From contig QAOA01007002.1 of the NCBI GenBank assembly GCA_003255065.1, positions 140,670 through 204,669 on the forward strand: a DNA stretch of 64,000 nucleotides, given 5' to 3'. The translations under genes were made by a program, and so were the position numbers. Under the pieces are notes generated by a model. The model was not told the DNA's origin and did no database searches. It worked only from the letters and a program-made list of their open reading frames with translations. The stretch comes from Cercis canadensis (taxonomy: Eukaryota; Streptophyta; Magnoliopsida; Fabales; Fabaceae). Below are positions 1 to 13,032 of the stretch, one piece after another. Numbering within the stretch: the stretch's first letter is position 1; every line of letters starts with the position of its first letter.

Positions 1-418
1 CTTCTTTTTGAGTAAAACCTCTAACTATAAGCCTGGCCTTGTATCTCTCAATTGAACCATCTGATTTTCTTTTAATTTTGTAAACCCACTTGCAACTGAT
101 AGGCTTTTTACCTTTAGGTAGTTTGACAATATCCCAAGTTTGATTGAGTTCAAGGGCTTCAAACTCCTTAGCCATGGCTTCATCCCACAATGGATTACCT
201 GCAGCTTGCTTATAGGTCTGGGGCTCAATATCAGTAAAGAGATTATGAGAAAGATGTTGAGTACTGGCAGGGAGAGTACTAAAGCAGAATGATTTGTTTG
301 CAACACAAACATTGGTGATGGTGTGGCAACAAAAACCAATGAGGGCATCACTTACAGGTGTATCTAGAACAGAACCACAAACATAATCTTTGAGAGATGG
401 TGGAGGCCTTATAATTAT
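1..418 (-). pseudogene. Ty1/copia reverse transcriptase fragment, cut by window edge
   Basis: Minus-strand translation gives the linker and N-terminal part of a copia reverse transcriptase. It includes a [20 protein letters not shown] stretch, then a [20 protein letters not shown] block and a GFTQKE end at the window edge. These are typical copia RT-entry motifs. The frame is open here, but the catalytic part lies outside the window. Homology begins abruptly near 418, next to an unassigned AT-rich block. It is a separate fragment from the copia remnant at 682-1942, because the order of domains does not fit a single element. Retrotransposition would be its original role; nothing suggests it is active. 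Confidence 0.8.
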
Positions 419-681
419 GTTGGATAAAAGTAAATTTATAAAAAATATATTTATATGTTTTTATCAATTATTTACATAATTAAGAAAAATAACAAAAATG
501 GACCAAGTGGGCTTAAATAAAAATGGGCTTAGTGAGACAATGGATTAGGCTTAGGTTTTCTTTTTATTGTCAAAACACAAACAAATAAAAAACATTGATT
601 AAAAAAAAAATTATCTCCAATTTTCTTAATATATTTTTACCTATCAAATGACCCGAACAAAATACGGTATCCACAATATGA
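419..681. other. AT-rich block without gene, possible small insertion
   Basis: No coding potential is seen. The ends look like a short imperfect inverted pair: TGTTGGATA near 419-427, and TATCCACAATA near 668-678, whose complement reads TATTGTGGATA. This could be a small MITE or a solo LTR lying between two copia fragments. It also marks where duplicated copy A stops resembling copies B and C. Confidence 0.3.
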
Positions 682-1942
682 TGTAAAGATAGTTATCTAC
701 TCAGCCTTTCTCTAGAAGCTTCTAAATAGTTAATTACTAACTAACTTAACTAACTCTAATGACAACTAGCTATGACTAACAATATGACAACTGGCTATGA
801 CAAACATTATAGACACATCACTGAGTGGTACACATCACGCTCCATCATCTAGTTTCCGTTTAACATTCCCCCGCAAAACTCAAGGTTCTAGGAAGAACAA
901 TTAGTTTGCTGCGATTGGAGAGAAAAGGCTTGGTGGATAATGGTTTGGTGAGTATGTCTACCAGTTGATCAGAAGAAGGAACATGGCAAAATTTGAAGGA
1001 CTTGTTGAGAACTCATTTGCAGACAAAATGACAATCATTCTCAATGTTCTTTGTCCTAGCATGCAACACTGGATTTACTACTAGAAAGGTAGCACTCAAG
1101 TTGTCACACAACAAGAAAGGAGGATAAGCTAGAGAAAATTTGAGTTTTTGAAGTAAGCATTGCAATCAAAACAATTCAAAGGTGGCATTGGCTAAAGCCC
1201 TGTACTCAGCTTCAGTGCTTGAGCGAGCCACAACTTTCTGTTTTCCTGAAGTCCAAGAGATCAGGCATGATCCAAAAAAGATCGCATGACCGCTGGTGTT
1301 GCGTCTATCATCAGGACAGCTAGCCCAGTCTAAATAAGAATATGCAATCAATGGTAGTTGCTTGGACTTGGTGATGGTGAGACCATGAGACATAGTACCT
1401 TTGAGATACTTTAGAACACAATTAGCAACTTGGAAATGAAAATATGTGGGAGCACTCATGAATTGACAGAGTTTGTTTACTAATTAGGCAATATCAAGTC
1501 TAGTTATGGTGCAATATTGTAAGGCACCTACCAAGCTTCTGCAGAGAAATGGTTGAGACAACAATTCACCATTAGAAATGGAGAGAACCTGAGAGCTTAT
1601 CATTGGAGTAGGAGCTGGTTTGGCATTTTCCAATCCTGCTCTATGAAGAAGATCAATGATGTACTTCGTTTGTGAAACTGTAGCTATTGTGACATTCTTG
1701 TAGTTTCAATGCCCAAAAAATAGTGAAGAGCATCCAAATCCTTTAAAGAGAAGGCAGAATTCAAGGAAACAACAAGGGACTGAATGAGGGACAAACTGGA
1801 GCCAGTAAGGATTATATCATCAACGTATAATAATAGATAAAGCATGACATTAGTAGAAGAAAATACAAATAAGGAGTAACATTATAGACACCTCACTGAG
1901 TTGTACACATCACCTTCTCCATCATTTGACTTTCGTTTAACA
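682..1942 (-). mobile_element. Internally deleted Ty1/copia element, copy A
   Basis: On the minus strand this reads: a 5' LTR start of about 64 bp (TGTTAAACGAAAG from 1942 downward), then directly the end of the reverse transcriptase near 1865, then RNase H, then a 3' LTR starting at 864 and broken off at 682. Gag, protease, integrase and half of RT are missing. The same LTR-to-RT junction occurs in copies B (20577-21953) and C (36792-44983), so the deletion predates the segmental duplication. The 3' LTR is truncated exactly where copy A loses homology with B and C. Confidence 0.85.
880..1865 (-). pseudogene. Copia RT C-terminus and RNase H remnant (copy A)
   Basis: From high to low coordinates, the fragments spell the end of a copia RT (LLLYVDD box near 1830, then a SAFSLKDL stretch) and RNase H (DRRNTSGHAIFFGSCLISW and a SSTEAEYRALA block around 1200-1300). 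The polyprotein C-terminus with a DILTKP-type tail follows near 930-970. Several stops and frameshifts break it. The catalytic RNase H residues in the SSTEAEY context are visible. It has no function outside a retrotransposon, and the gag-to-integrase portion is absent. Confidence 0.8.
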
Positions 1943-2009
1943 GAAAGCGGATATGGCAAGTAACGCTGTTATAGAAGAGGTGATGATGAGGTGGTGCTAA
2001 GGTGTGAAA

Positions 2010-2044
<35 letters not shown>

Positions 2045-2085
2045 TATTTTAATTGAAGAACAACATCACAAGCCCTAAAAATCTT
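1943..2085. repeat. Terminal inverted repeat end of a DNA transposon (copy A)
   Basis: This stretch matches the outer end of the TIR element found complete in copies B (20443-22693) and C (36068-45103). It contains the AGGTGATGATGAGGTGGTGC motif and the outer GAACAACATCACAAG end. Its partner TIR is missing in copy A because the copy ends inside the copia element. Confidence 0.6.
2014..2040. repeat. (AT)n microsatellite
   Basis: A run of alternating A and T lies within the TIR. The corresponding position in copy B (about 20489-20504) is shorter, so it has changed length since duplication. Confidence 0.9.
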
Positions 2086-4590
2086 CACTTGTAAACATGT
2101 TATGTACATAAAAATCATTGCTCTTAGCTATTTGTACACCAATATGATATGCATGTTGCCCTTGATTTGCTTCAATTGAGATTTGAGAGAAGGAAACTCT
2201 TAGTTCTATAGGTTTGGTCTCTCTGTGCCTTTTGCTTAGAAATTTAAATAAACTATGTCAATACGGCGTGGTAGGCAGTGATACAGCAAATAATAGAGAT
2301 GTTAACTCCTGAACATCCTGTTTGACCGAAAGTTGGCATGGTCAATAATAAATAAACAACTAAGTGGTGGATTTATGTATAAGGAGCATGAAATAATTTT
2401 TAATAACTATATATATAAAGTTTAATATAAAGTTAGTCCTTTTAAAAATATAAAATTGCATCCACTACTTCTCATTAACACAAAATGTGTGGCTTATATG
2501 TGGTTTAATATTGACATGAATCTCATACAAATGAAATTGAGTTCGGTTGAATTTGTAAAGTCAAGATTTAGTTGAGAACAAATAGTAAGAAAATGTTAAA
2601 AAAAAAAAGGTACTATTATGTATAATATATTCATTTCTCTTTAAATATTTTTCTTATATATACATATAATTTTCTTAGATATTTTTGAGAAATAGAGGTC
2701 GGAAGCTTTTAGAGCTCAATTCCCACACTATTCATTTGGAATGATCTCCAACATCCATTAGGAAGAAGAGTTAGTGTAAATAAATGAGGCTTCTCATTTG
2801 GCAAAAACAACTAAGAAGCTAATTATGTAAAGCATCTATTGAATTAATACAAGTTCTTCTTTCTCTTTATCACCAGAATTCCTACTTTATGAGTAAGGCT
2901 GACTTAGTCTTCTTAAGAGGGTTGAAAAATACTAACTACCACCCAATTCTTTTTACTGGGTTGACATTTTCTAGAAAAATAGTGGGAGAAAATTAAAATT
3001 GTTCTTCTCTAGTGGAAATTATTGTTCAAGTCTTAGTTGAAATAAATGTTCAGTTTCATAGCGAACTGATGTTTAAATGTAGAGATTTTCTATGATACAT
3101 CTGATGTATGACATACATTAAATGATGTGTCAAACAATGATAAACAAATGAGGGAACTTATAATCACAGCCGTCCATTCCATTAGGAAGGCAACCAAAAA
3201 GAGAGGTTGAGAGGAATATTAAGATTGTTACCCAATAGTTGAGTCAAATTATGAAAATGGCACATGTTTGAAAACCAGTTAGAACAAGAAATAAACAACT
3301 TTAGAACGGAACGAGTTATGTTGAACTGGGATTAATTTGCAGGAGGAGACTGCAAAACTTTGATGTTTGTAAGTCCAAGTGCAACAGACCTTGGAGAAAT
3401 ACTTTGTTCATTGAATTTTTGCCACCCGGGTAAGAGGAATTGAGAGTGGTCCAGTTCGCAAGCAAACGGATCTCACTGAGTTATTTAAATACAAGTAGAT
3501 GGTATGTTAGAGTGAAATTGTTTTTTTTTTTATTTTTTTTATTTTCTTTGGGCTTCAAAGAATTTGGGGAAGGAACATAACTTTGATTTGCTGTAATCCA
3601 ATTAAATTAGTGAAACTAATTCCAATAGAGTAACGAAGTAGACAAGCATTTGCAGTAAATATTGATAAAAAGTAACTTTAGAATTAGAAAAAACCAAATT
3701 CCACGAGATCCTTCCATGTGACCATTTTAAGCATGCAAGAAATTGTTGGACCAACTCCAAATGTTGTATAATAATGTCTTTCAAAACCATTAATGAACAA
3801 GAATTGACTTATATATGATCAATTATGGTTTGGTAGAATGGTAGGTAAGGTCTCTGAAACAAATTAAAGAAATGAAGAAAAAGTAACGTTCATGAATCTC
3901 TATTTCTAACGTAAACGTGTTAGCAAAACCTACATTTCGGCCTTAGTGCTGTTGTTTTAACACAACAATGATTCACCCTTTTGACTGTTGTTAATCCTTC
4001 AAGAGTGGGTAAGTCTTATTCGGGACGCGTGTCGTCAACCCTCTGGTCGGTCATAAAAGTCGGACACGGTTTTGGTGTGAGAGTTCCCATTGGACTATGT
4101 GGCACCGACACAACGGTTTTGGGTATTTGGCAGCAGGTTTTAGTCATTGGAATGTTACGTTGACGGTTTGACGCAATTTTTTTTTTTTTTTTTGAGATAA
4201 CCGTTCCTGTTTTGTAGGCCTCTCAAAAGTGAAGTTTCACCTTCAACAACTTTTTGCTGTAATGAAGAATATGTCAACTTATGTATTGTTTCATCAGTTT
4301 AGTGGTATAGGATGTATATAAGTAAATGATGATTCAAACATGAGACCTCAACTTTTGGAGATATGTGTCAATTACTTATTTAAAAACAAAATCACTAATC
4401 TAATAACCCAATAGAAAAGTGCTTTTCTATTTCAAATTGGCCGCTTCTAACATACTTATAAGAATACAATCCATAATTATACAAAAAAAAAAAAATCCAT
4501 AATAATAGAAAGTAAAACCCTAGTGTCTTTCCTAAGGAATGGCCAAATCAGTTCAAAAAGCGAGAATCGTGGTGGCGGAGTAGCAAGTGA
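2086..4590. other. Duplicated backbone of copy A, no gene
   Basis: Bases 2086-3590 are closely similar to copy C (45104-45385 and 49665-50880) and to the reverse complement of copy B (about 18950-20440). Bases about 3595-4180 are private to copy A and replace about 1.3 kb present in C. From 4185 similarity with C resumes at about 52210. No supported gene is seen; short open frames at 3602-3790 and 3981-4163 have no recognisable content. A poly-T tract sits at 4178-4193. Confidence 0.6.
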
Positions 4591-4595
4591 CAAGA

Positions 4596-5678
4596 TTAGC
4601 TATATATCAGACACACTACTTTGCCACATTTTGTCTTTCCTCCCAACCAATTAGGGTAAAGGTTAAGAGACTTGAGACAACTAAGACTATATAACCAATT
4701 GGGGAAGGAAGATATGAACAAATTTTTAGATAAGTCAAGAGTTTCAAGTACAATGAGGTTTTGGAATACCATATGGAATTGGAGATTGGAAGTGATTGCC
4801 ACCTAATTGAAGAGAAATCAATTCTCAGAATCCAAATATCCACTTTGGGATAAAAGAATCCTAGAAGTAATTAGTTTGGGAGAGATAAAGGATGACAAGA
4901 GAAGAGAAGTTAATGCTGGATGGCTAATTGTTATAATGAACAGGACAACCATACAAGTGTAATTCCTTCAAAGCTGAAAGCTTGTGTGTAACCCAAAGCC
5001 AATTAGAGGCTTCAGATGCGTTTGTACTTATATCAAGATACTGTAGGGAGGAGAGACTAGACAGCCATTAAAGATTTTCAACATATAGTAATAATTCATC
5101 ACTTCCGAGGTTAAGATGGAGCAAATTTGTGAGGTTCCCAATTTCATGGGGAATTTTGCCATTGAATATTGGTGTGTCGTAAGTAGTTTTGAGGTCAAGA
5201 TTGAGCAAATTCAAAAGGTTTCCAAGTTGATGAAGAATTTTCCCACTAAATCCTACTCGAGAAAGGTTAAGATATGTTAAGTTCTTCAATGATCCTATAA
5301 AACTGGGAATTTGCAAACCCACGAAATCATTGCCGCTCAAGTCTACGTGGTTCAAGTGCTTCAAATCAAGCAAAGAAGCATTTATCTGTCCACCAATTAT
5401 CATTCTCTTGGAAGGAGAACTTCTAAGGTGGAGCTCAAGGACATGGTCAGTTACGTTGTTGCAGACAACACCTTCCCATGTATAGCAATCCTATTGCCAG
5501 TCCAAGATTGGAGCCTATTTGAATGATCCATAAGATTTTGCTTGAACTTAAGAAGAGCTTCTTGCTCACTTGCTAGATATAGAAGCTTAGTGGATCCTTC
5601 GCAAATGCAAAAGTCAAAAGTGAGCAAGGTAAAACAGCAAAGGAAAACGTAGATAACAGTACTGGTGGAACCAACCAT
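4596..5678 (-). pseudogene. Truncated LRR receptor-like protein (RLP/Cf type), copy A
   Basis: The predicted product starts at the ATG at 5678 with a hydrophobic signal peptide. An LRRNT cap follows (SEQEALLKFKQNLMDHSNRL, then an equivalent of the CCTWEG cap), then plant extracellular LRRs such as LKNLTYLNLSRVGFSGKI. Intact RLPs are cell-surface receptors of about 800-1000 residues used in immunity or development. Only about 350 codons remain here, with no later LRRs, transmembrane segment or tail. It is broken by a one-base loss near 5484-5492 inside the LRRNT, an in-frame TAA at 5068-5070 after VENL, and further stops downstream. The TAA and a later TAG are shared with copy C, so decay preceded duplication. 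A TATA box lies about 65 bp upstream. Confidence 0.85.
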
Positions 5679-5740
5679 GACGACAGGAACCAAAAGCTCT
5701 AATTGTAGTTCTTGTGCATATACAGCTCTTGGTACACTGG

Positions 5741-5748
5741 TATTTATA
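5741..5748 (-). promoter_or_regulatory. Probable TATA box of the RLP pseudogene (copy A)
   Basis: TATAAATA on the minus strand lies about 65 bp upstream of the ATG at 5678. It is kept unchanged in copy C (53919-53926). Plant TATA boxes usually lie 25-35 bp before the transcript start, so a short 5' UTR would fit. This is inference from motif and spacing only. Confidence 0.5.
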
Positions 5749-5759
5749 ATGTCACTTGG

Positions 5760-8700
5760 GCATATAAGCAGTGGCTATTAGCCTCCAACATTCATTTTTC
5801 TTAATTTCGTTTTTTTCTTATCTTCCTATATTACTACTTCTACTATGGCTATATTTATTATTGTTTTCATTATATCACTGTAATGTTATTGCCCTTCACT
5901 CAAATTGTTTCATAATATATATCAAATATACTTCTTCTCACCCTTTCAATATAATTAATGAAAGCTTTTAGATTTTATAATAACTCTTAAAAAAAAATTT
6001 AAGATTAATTGTGGTATGTACTCCATTAATGAGTGATGTGCAAATAAAAAATAAATATGGGCTCACACTAATTCAGTGTGAATTACAAACCAACCATGTG
6101 AACAAAAAAGCTTTCATATTTCTAAGTCACACTAATTGAGTGAGAATTATGAACCAACCATATGGACGCACAAAACTTCCTAAGCAGACTAAGAGATATC
6201 TTCATCCATCCAATCTTCCAGAAAAGTTTCTCCTTAAACCACAACTATTACAATTTCAGTCAATACCAAAAGATCGTTCTATGCCTCAAGAAAAAAATCC
6301 AATATAGAAGTATATAAACAAGTTTGTGAAAGTGAGATTCATTTTGGGGCAAACCAACATTCAACTCTTCCGCATAACCAATAGGAACAATTGAAATGCA
6401 ATTATTGGTCTCATTATATAATACAAAATAAATAGAAAGTACAATTTAACTTTGTACTCTTTATTTATGCACAATTCCTGGCTATGAACATAGTTCACCC
6501 AAAAATTTCTCCTGTTATTAATAATGGAGAAAAAGGATTATGCCATACAATACAAAGTAAGATGATAGAAAATAAATCATTATTTTTATAGATTTCACTA
6601 ATGTTATAAACTAATATTTTAATATAGACTAATTTCAAGGACCTTGGTAATATATTCAAATTTTTTTTTTTTATTTTTTTTTTTTTTTTTGCATTTGTTC
6701 AGCTTAATTATGAAAAGTTGCATGGGAAGAAATTGGAAGGTTGCTGAGTACTTTGGTTTTGTGGAGAATAGCCATTTCAAAAATTATCTTCTACCAAAAA
6801 TACCTAGCTTCATATCTTTTTGACTCTATATAGGTACATATTTTTGTCATTTACTTCCTTTATTGAATCCGTTTCTATGATCTTTTTCTATTTTTGTTTT
6901 ACATAAACTTTATTGACTTGACTAACCTATTCCACACGATATGGTGAGAGAATTGGTTTATAGTGATAAACTAAGGGAGTAAATATTGATCACTAGATTG
7001 TCTCTAGATAAGAAAGCTACATGGCAATCATAAAACCATTCAAGAAAATTACGTGACTAAATTTTTTAATCCTAGTTATTTATAGAAGATCTAATAGTCA
7101 AAATTCACTCTTCTCACTCTCTTATGGCAAGGTTATTGTAAAATCTTTTTTTAAATAATAATAATAATAAATACTTAGGGGACAAGAATATCGGTATTCA
7201 GGAAAATAATTTGGAAACATCTGAATTTAAGAATTTTTTTTTTATATAAAATAGCATTATTGAGATGAAAGCCCTACCTTTATTTTGGGTTCAAATCAAT
7301 AGGTGTATGCACATGGTACCTTGTACATTTATTATTAAGGTCAAAATATATAGCAAATTATTATACATGTAGTATGTTGGAGGATTGAACCTCCATGCCA
7401 TCATGTAACCAAAATAAAAATAGTAGATGAAAGCCTCAAATGTACTATAATATTGACAATTTTGTATATTTACTTTATAATAAATAGTAAGATATTGTTA
7501 TTTTGAAGAATATTTGATATGTTTAATTTCATATTTTGTAATATTTCAAGCCCGCAGACACATTTTACTTGCATGTATTATGCAAAATTTGCATTTTCTG
7601 TGAATAAATGGAAAGATTTTTTATTCAAACCACTTGACATGCAGACCATTGTGCTGTGTTCGAACTTATACATTTGCATTTTGGTCAAAAATATAAGCTC
7701 ATCTTGATTTCAGTTTTTAAATCTCAACATTCCCACTGCACCAGATGCGACAAATAGTAACACATTAGAATCTGGTGTTGGGTCTGCCACCAATTCTGAC
7801 CCAAGCTACAAAACCTGGTAATCCTGCAAACAGTAAACCCATAATCTAAACAAGTACATGAAAGTGATATCCATATATATATTTGTCTACAAATAAAATG
7901 AAGGATGTTTTTTGTAATTTAAACTACACAAAGACAAAACGTTTATACCCACAAGCCACATTTTAAAGAAATTTTTGAAAACATTTTTGAAGAAGGGAGA
8001 GATAAGATAATCAAATCCACAAAAACATTTTAAAATTTTATTTTCATAAAACTGAAGAGAAAAAAGAACATATATGCTGAGTTGTGCACTTCTATTATGT
8101 GTTTCATTTTGCTGAGTTGGCATGGCTCCACAGACAGAAACAACATCTCAAGGGCAACATGGCTATCAGGGGTTGAATCAATGGCTACCTAATACTGAGA
8201 GGGTGCAGAGTTGAAGGGTTTCAGAGGTTGGAACACCTTCTGCTGCTTATGCTGCCAAGTACCATTCTCTGCTTTCTACCACTGACTTATCTTTAACAGC
8301 AACTGCACCGCCGGCCATTCTTCTCTGATCAAGCTAAATGGATTCAGGAAGTGAGAGATTCAGCTATACGTACAGGCCAGCCAGCATAGCTTTTATAAGT
8401 GATAAAAAGAAAACGAAGCAAGAATTGGTATCCTGGAATTTGGGGTGATCATTTTTCTTTACAATTATAAAAATTTCTTTCTACTAATCTTCATTCTTTG
8501 GATGATTTTTTACTTTGTACTAAACAACATATATTCACAGTACATTTCCTCAAAAACATGCATTTTCAACTAGATCATGTAACAATTATTTGTGCATGTA
8601 TGTAATCAATAGAATCACATAATTCATTCGTCTAATGGAAGCAATGAGGGTTAAGTTGTGCATGTTAGACACAAAATCATTCATGGGCATTTACTTAACA

Positions 8701-9985
8701 ACTTAAGCTTTTAGCTGAATCGGTTCTTAACATGGTATCTGTAAGAGCTCAAATCATTTTGTCTCCACTTTCTAAATTAAATTGAAATTTCAGCACTACA
8801 AGTATAAGTGGATCTGTGCTTTTCCTATATGCTTCAAACTCAAAGGACTTTCGTGTGTAAGAATGTGTTAGATATAAAACCATTCATAAACATTCACCTA
8901 ATAACTTAAACTTTTTGGTTAAATTGATTCTTTGACAGTGCATTGATGCATGATGTACGTATAGGTACATTCACTATAAATTCATGAATAAAGCCACTTA
9001 AATGTTCACTTATGAAATTGGTTTTATTTCTTTTTTGAAAGAAGAAAGTAGTATATGTTTATGTTTCATTTATTTTCCTTATGGCTGTGTGGCTTATACA
9101 AGCAAAATTACTATCTTGGCTGCCCACTTATTGCTATAAAATTTAATATAAAAAATTACCGTTCATTAGCCTGGTTCCTTCCAAATCATTTTTTTTTTTT
9201 ATTGGCTATTATCATTGCAAGTATTGGGTGTAGTATACGTAAAACCGTGGTTGGAAGCTTTGGAAAGATTCATAATTAATATATGGATGTATAAGATTTC
9301 TAGACAAGTGCCCTCAATTATCAAAAGGAGTTAGAAACAATTTTATGAAAATAATATTGTGAAATTTTCGTTATGTGAATGAATTGAAAAAATTATGTTG
9401 TACTTTCACAGTACTTTTGATTATGCAAAAAGCCTGGTTTCAATTTAAAATATAAATGTAGCATAAAGTAAGAAGTTTCAATTCTGAAATACAACCATTT
9501 TGAAATCCAAATGAGAAAATGACCTTATCCTACTTCTTTATAGGAGATTTGTGGTTACCTAGCATAGTGTGCAAAGTTTTCACTCTGTAGTTAAAAATTT
9601 GATATTATCGTAATTTTTATTAATTTTTCTGTCTTTTACTTTTCTAATTCTATAAATGGTCTTCCAAGATACAGAACGAAGTACTATTGATGAAGCAGGA
9701 AGAAGGTACATGAGAGAGCATAAAAAATCCTCAAGAGTTAGAGCCATAAATTAAAAGATAGAAAATAAGAAAAAATAAACATATAAAAGATTTTCTCAAA
9801 ACTATTTTTGGATCACTTTTCTAATAGAAATGAATTGAATTCATTTGATTTGAAATGATTTATAAATGAATTCTCATATTTCAAACCAATTTTAAAAATT
9901 ATGAATTCAATTGATTTACAAATGAACTCTCATGTTTGAAACTAATTTGGTAATGAATAGAAATCCATTTATGTGTATATTTTAC
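5760..9985. other. Duplicated backbone of copy A, no gene
   Basis: The stretch is AT-rich and matches copy C (about 53930-60536, minus C's insertions). Bases 7000-9455 also match the reverse complement of copy B (14168-18002, minus the hAT element). It holds homopolymer tracts (poly-T near 6661-6690) and short open frames only. Nothing recognisable as coding was found. A short stretch at 8130-8340 looks mildly coding-like and recurs in C near 59430-59640, but neither copy has a persuasive reading frame. Confidence 0.6.
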
Positions 9986-10189
9986 CTTATTATCCTTAAT
10001 ATAATATTTTGCACTCTAAAACATCATTATATTACTTGGGCATTTTATCCAACAGTTTGTGTGCATCAACTACCAAACCACAGTTTACATGCTTGAGCAA
10101 CACATATTACTTATATATAGCTCAGGCTGAATCCTATTCACTGATCATCTAATTAAACACCCTCTTAACCCTCAAATGGCAGCATTATG
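9986..10189. other. Unique sequence between copy A and the SIRE-like element
   Basis: Similarity between copies A and C ends near 9985. This short AT-rich stretch has no gene and no clear repeat. It may hold the undetected 5' boundary of the copia element that follows. Confidence 0.35.
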
Positions 10190-10419
10190 GTAGTTGAAGC
10201 TTTGACAGTGTGGGGCAAAAGTAAGAAACAAGAAGATCCCCTTGTCTATGAGATACGATACTTCATGATCTATTGTGAAGATCCCAACTTAGCCTCGATT
10301 TGAGCTGCTTTATTCTTGATGCTCCTCCTGCTTCCCTCTTCTTTGGGTTGGACATATGAGTTTGGAATGGCTCTTCACCTCTTCCTTGGTCTTCCTCACA
10401 CTCCTTCTCTAAGGGAACT

Positions 10420-13016
10420 TGCTTTTACTGTGGATATTCAAGACACTTTCCTAATGTCTGCTCATATAAAAAACTTTATGCTACTAGAAAAATGATATGG
10501 GTGTCTAAAGGCACAATTGTTGCTAACTTGAAAGGACCCAAAGAAGTTTGGGTACCTAAATTTAATCTTCTTGCAGGTGTGTTATCAAGCCAAAAGTGAT
10601 TGTTGGTATCTTGACAATGGTTGCTCTAGGCACATGACAGGAGACTATTCAAAGTTCATTTCCATTGACATGGAAGACTTGGGAGCAATTACTTTTGGTG
10701 ATAACAGAAGAGGTAGAATAGTAGGTATAGGTAAAATTAGAATAACTCATTCTCTTTTCATTGACAATGTGTATTTTGTGAAAGGCTTAATGTACAACTT
10801 ATTAAGCATCAATCAATTGTGTGATAGAGGTCATAAGATTACCTTTGAAGCATCTCATTGCATCATTCATGATAGAAATTCTGATGATATTCTCCTTGTT
10901 GGACAAAGAAGCTCTAATGTGTATACTATGTCCAAAGAATCATTGGATTTCAAAAATGAAACTTGTTTTACCTCTCAAAGTAGTAGTTCCTGATTGTGGC
11001 ACATGAGGCTTGGTCATGTTAATTTGAAATTAATTGTCAAGCTTTCGAAGAAAGCACTAGTTTCAGGTTTGCCTAAACTAGTTTTCGAAAATGATAAGAT
11101 CTGTACTGCATGTCAGTAGGGTAAACAAATCAAATTCTCTTTCAATTCTAAGAAAGACTTGTCAACATCTAGGCCACTTCAACTACTACATATGGATTTA
11201 TTTGGACCAACTCCTACATTAAGCTTAAATGGAAAGAAGTATGGTTTAGTCATTGTAGATGATTATTCATTATTTATTTGGGTCTTCTTCCTAGCTCATA
11301 AAGATGACACTTTTACTATTTTTGAAAAATTTAGCAAAAAGGTTCAAAATGAAAAAGGTTTTTCAATATCCTCAATTAGAAGCGATCATGGTAATGAGTT
11401 TGAAAACAAGTTTTTCAAAATCTTTTGTGAAAAATTTAGGAATCCATCATAATTTCTCTTGTCCAAAAACCCCTCAACAAAATGGTGTTGTTGAGAGGAA
11501 AAATAAGACTCTAGTTGAGATGGGAAGAACAATGTTATATGAAAATGATTTGTCAAAATACTTTTGGGTTGAAGCGTAAACACAACATACTATATTTTGA
11601 ATAGGTGCTTAATAAGACCCATTTTAAAGAAAACCCCATATAAGCTATGGAAAGGGTGTAAATGTTTTGTGCTGAATAATGAAAAAGATCATCTAGAAAA
11701 GTTTGATTCTAAATTAGATGAGAGCATATTTTTGGGATATTCTATGTCTAGTAAAGCATATAGGGTGTTCAACAAAAGAACTTTGATTGTTGAAGAATCT
11801 ATGCATATTGTATTTGATGAGACTAATCCTCTCTTGAGCACAAATGCTCTTGAAGAACCAGAATTATTGCAGGATAATCTCAAAATTCCTGTTAGAGCAA
11901 AAAGTAGCAGGGAGCATGTACCAGAACCAGTTCAGGAAGAAGCTCCACAACAAAATGCAAGATATTCACTTCCAAGAGAAACTAGGACCTCTAAAAATTA
12001 TCTAGTTGAAAAAGTTATTGGTGATTTACATGGAGGAATTAGTACTAGAGCTTCTCTAAGGGACACAAATGTCAATCTAGCCTTTATATCTTTTGTTGAA
12101 CCTTCAAACATAAATGAAGCCTTAAAAGATGAGGCTTGGATAATGGCTATCCGAAGAGTTAAATTAGTTTGTCAGAAACGAAGTCTGGGATCTAGTTCCT
12201 CATTCAAAGGACCATTATGTTTAGGAATAAACTAGATGAGGATGGCAAGATAGTAAGAAACAAAGCTAGACTGGTTGCCCAAGGCTTCAATCAGTAAGAA
12301 GGTATTGATTTTGAGGAGACTTTTGCTCATGTAGCTAGATTAGAAGCCATAAGAATGCTTTTTGCGTTTGCTTGTTTTAAGAACTTTAGAATCTTTCAAA
12401 TGGATGTGAAAAGTGCATTTTTGAATGACTTTATTAATGAAGAAGTTTATGTCAAGCAACCTCCTGGTTTTAAAAACCTGGATTTTCCTAATCATGTGTA
12501 TAAGTTGTCTAAGGCTCTTTATGGTCTTAAACAAGCTCCAAGAGCTTGGTATGATAGACTTAGTGAGTTTCTTATGGGAAATGGCTTTTCAAGAGGAAAA
12601 GTAAACACCACTTTGTTTACAAAAAGTGTTTCTCATTATATTATCATTGTTCAGATTTATGTTGAAGATATAATTTTTGGTTCTACTAATGCTGTGATGT
12701 GTAAGGATTTTGAGAGCTCATGAAAAGTAAATTTGAGATAAGCATGATAGGAGTGCTCAATTTCTTTCTTGGTCTTCAAGTAAAGCAGTCTGATAATGGT
12801 ATTTTTATCAATCAATCCAAGTATACTCGAGAGCTACTCAAAATGTTTGGTATGAATAATGCAAAAGGTATTTCAACTCCTATGAGTCCAGCCACCAAAC
12901 TTGTTTTGGATGAAAAAGCTAAACCAGTTTGTGAGAAAAGATATAGAGGGATGATTGATTCTCTATTATATTTGACAACAAGTAGACCTGATATTTTATT
13001 CTCTGTATGTTAGCTC
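10420..13016 (+). pseudogene. SIRE-like copia gag-pol polyprotein remnant
   Basis: Domains in order: zinc knuckle CFYCGYSRHFPNVC (CX2CX4HX4C) at about 10420; protease with WYLDNGCSRHMTGD at about 10600 (the usual DSG triad reads DNG); pre-integrase LWHMRLGH at about 11000; integrase core with LLHMDLFGP and IRSDHGNEF at 11180-11400, then TPQQNGVVERKN near 11480; RT with MDVKSAFLN at about 12400 and [12 protein letters not shown] near 12530. The RT YVDD box reads YVED near 12660. Stops occur near 10991, 11118, 11577, 12233 and 12720, and a frameshift near 11445. It ends with TAG near 13014, before RNase H. Catalytically dead. Confidence 0.85.
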
Positions 13017-13032
13017 TACAATTCTCTAATCA